64,000 nt of DNA from Utricularia gibba (Eukaryota; Streptophyta; Magnoliopsida; Lamiales; Lentibulariaceae), in assembly GCA_002189035.1 (NCBI GenBank), contig NEEC01000017.1, forward strand, positions 682,001 through 746,000, written 5' to 3'. Under the pieces are notes generated by a model. The model made no database searches and was not told where the DNA came from. It was given only the letters and a program-made list of their open reading frames with translations. Shown here piece after piece: positions 63,410 through 64,000 of this stretch. Made by a program: the position numbers and the translations under genes. How positions within the stretch are numbered: the first letter of the stretch is position 1; each line of letters opens with the position of its first letter.

Positions 63410-64000
63410 GGAGTTCAGCTCACATGTACGTGCGTTGTGCCCTGTGTATCCACATGCACAAAAAAATTGTAATTGTCTTGTTCTAGCTTTCTTCTATTTC
63501 TTATGAGGTGATTGTTTTTCATGTTCATTATCATGAATGCAGCAAGCGTATGTTTCCCTAAAGTGCGTGTCATTATTCCAATCATATATGTGATCCCTTG
63601 GATTATCACGCTTGGTTCGTATAGCTCGCAGCGCATGTTTGCATGGTATACCTACAGTTTATCAAGTAAGAAAGCAAACATAATTTGTGACTAAACACAA
63701 TCACTTACCAGTTAATTGATCTGATTTCCACACCAGCCTCTGGTGTGGAGTTATTCTCTATAGTTTGCATGGATGATGGGGAATACCTATATTTCCACTT
63801 GGATGATTCTGAATGTCGTTTTTTAAATCGATCGGCAATGGTCCATCTGATCTCTTCTAGCATCCGTAGTATCGGTAATCGCCATGCATCAAGTAAGGAG
63901 GCATTCCAAGGCTCTGAAATGTTGTTTGTTAAAGCTCCACATTTGGCATCCTCAGCGAAGTATGCATGCGTCCACCTAGTTTGGTTTATTTTACATAGCC
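63410..64000 (-). pseudogene. MULE transposase, C-terminal fragment with SWIM segment and zinc knuckle
   Basis: At the edge the frame reads RWTHAYFAEDAKCGALTNNI, SEPWNASLLDAWRLPILRML, EEIRWTIADRFKKR, matching the post-catalytic region of MuDR-type transposases. A donor (AACTG|GTAAGT, about 63705) leads to a second exon from about 63652: GIPCKHALRAIRTKRDNPRD, the CxH half of a SWIM zinc finger. After an in-frame TAG (SPHKK-stop) comes a zinc-knuckle-like FFCACGYTGHNARTC (about 63460-63420), with only one residue between the first two Cys. The N-terminal DDE catalytic part lies outside the window. Confidence 0.72.

Larger units (their letters stand above)
62170..64000 (-). mobile_element. decayed Mutator-like element with transposase C-terminus and Ulp1-like protease
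   Basis: Read leftward from the window edge, the order is: MULE transposase C-terminal part, SWIM-type segment and zinc knuckle, a linker with stops, then a Ulp1 (C48) peptidase core. MULEs carrying Ulp1-like genes are known in plants (Kaonashi-type). In-frame stops show it is not intact. The right part lies beyond the window, so terminal repeats cannot be paired. Confidence 0.75.

Noticed and set aside
1-64000. CRISPR arrays, operons, tRNA or rRNA genes
   Set aside because: The sequence is plant nuclear DNA; no tRNA cloverleaf, rRNA or regular-spacer array was recognised. The 30-bp ACGTT array has no unique spacers.

Overview
This is nuclear DNA of a flowering plant. The genes are interrupted by short GT-AG introns, the spacers are very AT-rich, and nearly every gene is a recognisable plant ortholog (ARF6-like, CONSTANS-like, NGATHA-like B3, HIPP, FLA, LFR, ADA2, plant NUP98). 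The miR167 target site in the ARF gene and the overall protein similarity suggest a eudicot; I cannot name the species.

Layout. 1-1288 (-) is the 5' part of cofactor-independent phosphoglycerate mutase. 3723-6456 (+) is a WDR26-type LisH-CTLH-WD40 protein. 6981-8431 (+) is a SUB1-like O-fucosyltransferase-family protein, convergent with a COL9-type B-box/CCT gene (8892-10452, -). 11620-12158 (-) is a small single-membrane-span protein with a plastid-like N-terminus, divergent from ADA2 (12779-16323, +). ADA2 converges with organellar threonyl-tRNA synthetase (16521-19461, -), followed by an MRS2-type magnesium transporter (19806-21756, -) and LFR (22441-24678, -). A gene-poor AT-rich stretch of about 6 kb follows, with a decayed copia gag fragment near 29.8-30.06 kb. 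Then come TIM13 (-), a B3 NGATHA-like regulator (+), a HIPP metallochaperone-like gene (-), a small unknown conserved gene (+), NUP98 (+), ARF6-like (-), a fasciclin-like arabinogalactan protein (+), ETF-alpha (+) and a VUP-like gene (-). The right end (about 62.17-64.0 kb) is a decayed Mutator-like element (MULE) that carries a Ulp1-like cysteine protease region.

The genes are independent housekeeping and regulatory units, not an operon or cluster. Several concern chromatin and transcription (ADA2, LFR, ARF6, COL, B3), mitochondrial or plastid function (TIM13, ETF-alpha, ThrRS), and ion or metal handling (MRS2, HIPP).

The main observations worth a second look are these. (1) At least five otherwise healthy genes each carry one apparent -1 frameshift, always inside a short G run on the coding strand; missing bases in the assembly are a likelier cause than decay. 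(2) The MRS2 homolog has Gly-Val-Ser where the family's nearly invariant Gly-Met-Asn selectivity motif should be. (3) The MULE carries both SWIM/zinc-knuckle transposase parts and a Ulp1 catalytic core. (4) A degenerate tandem array with a period of about 30 bp, centred on an ACGTT core, lies just outside the MULE.
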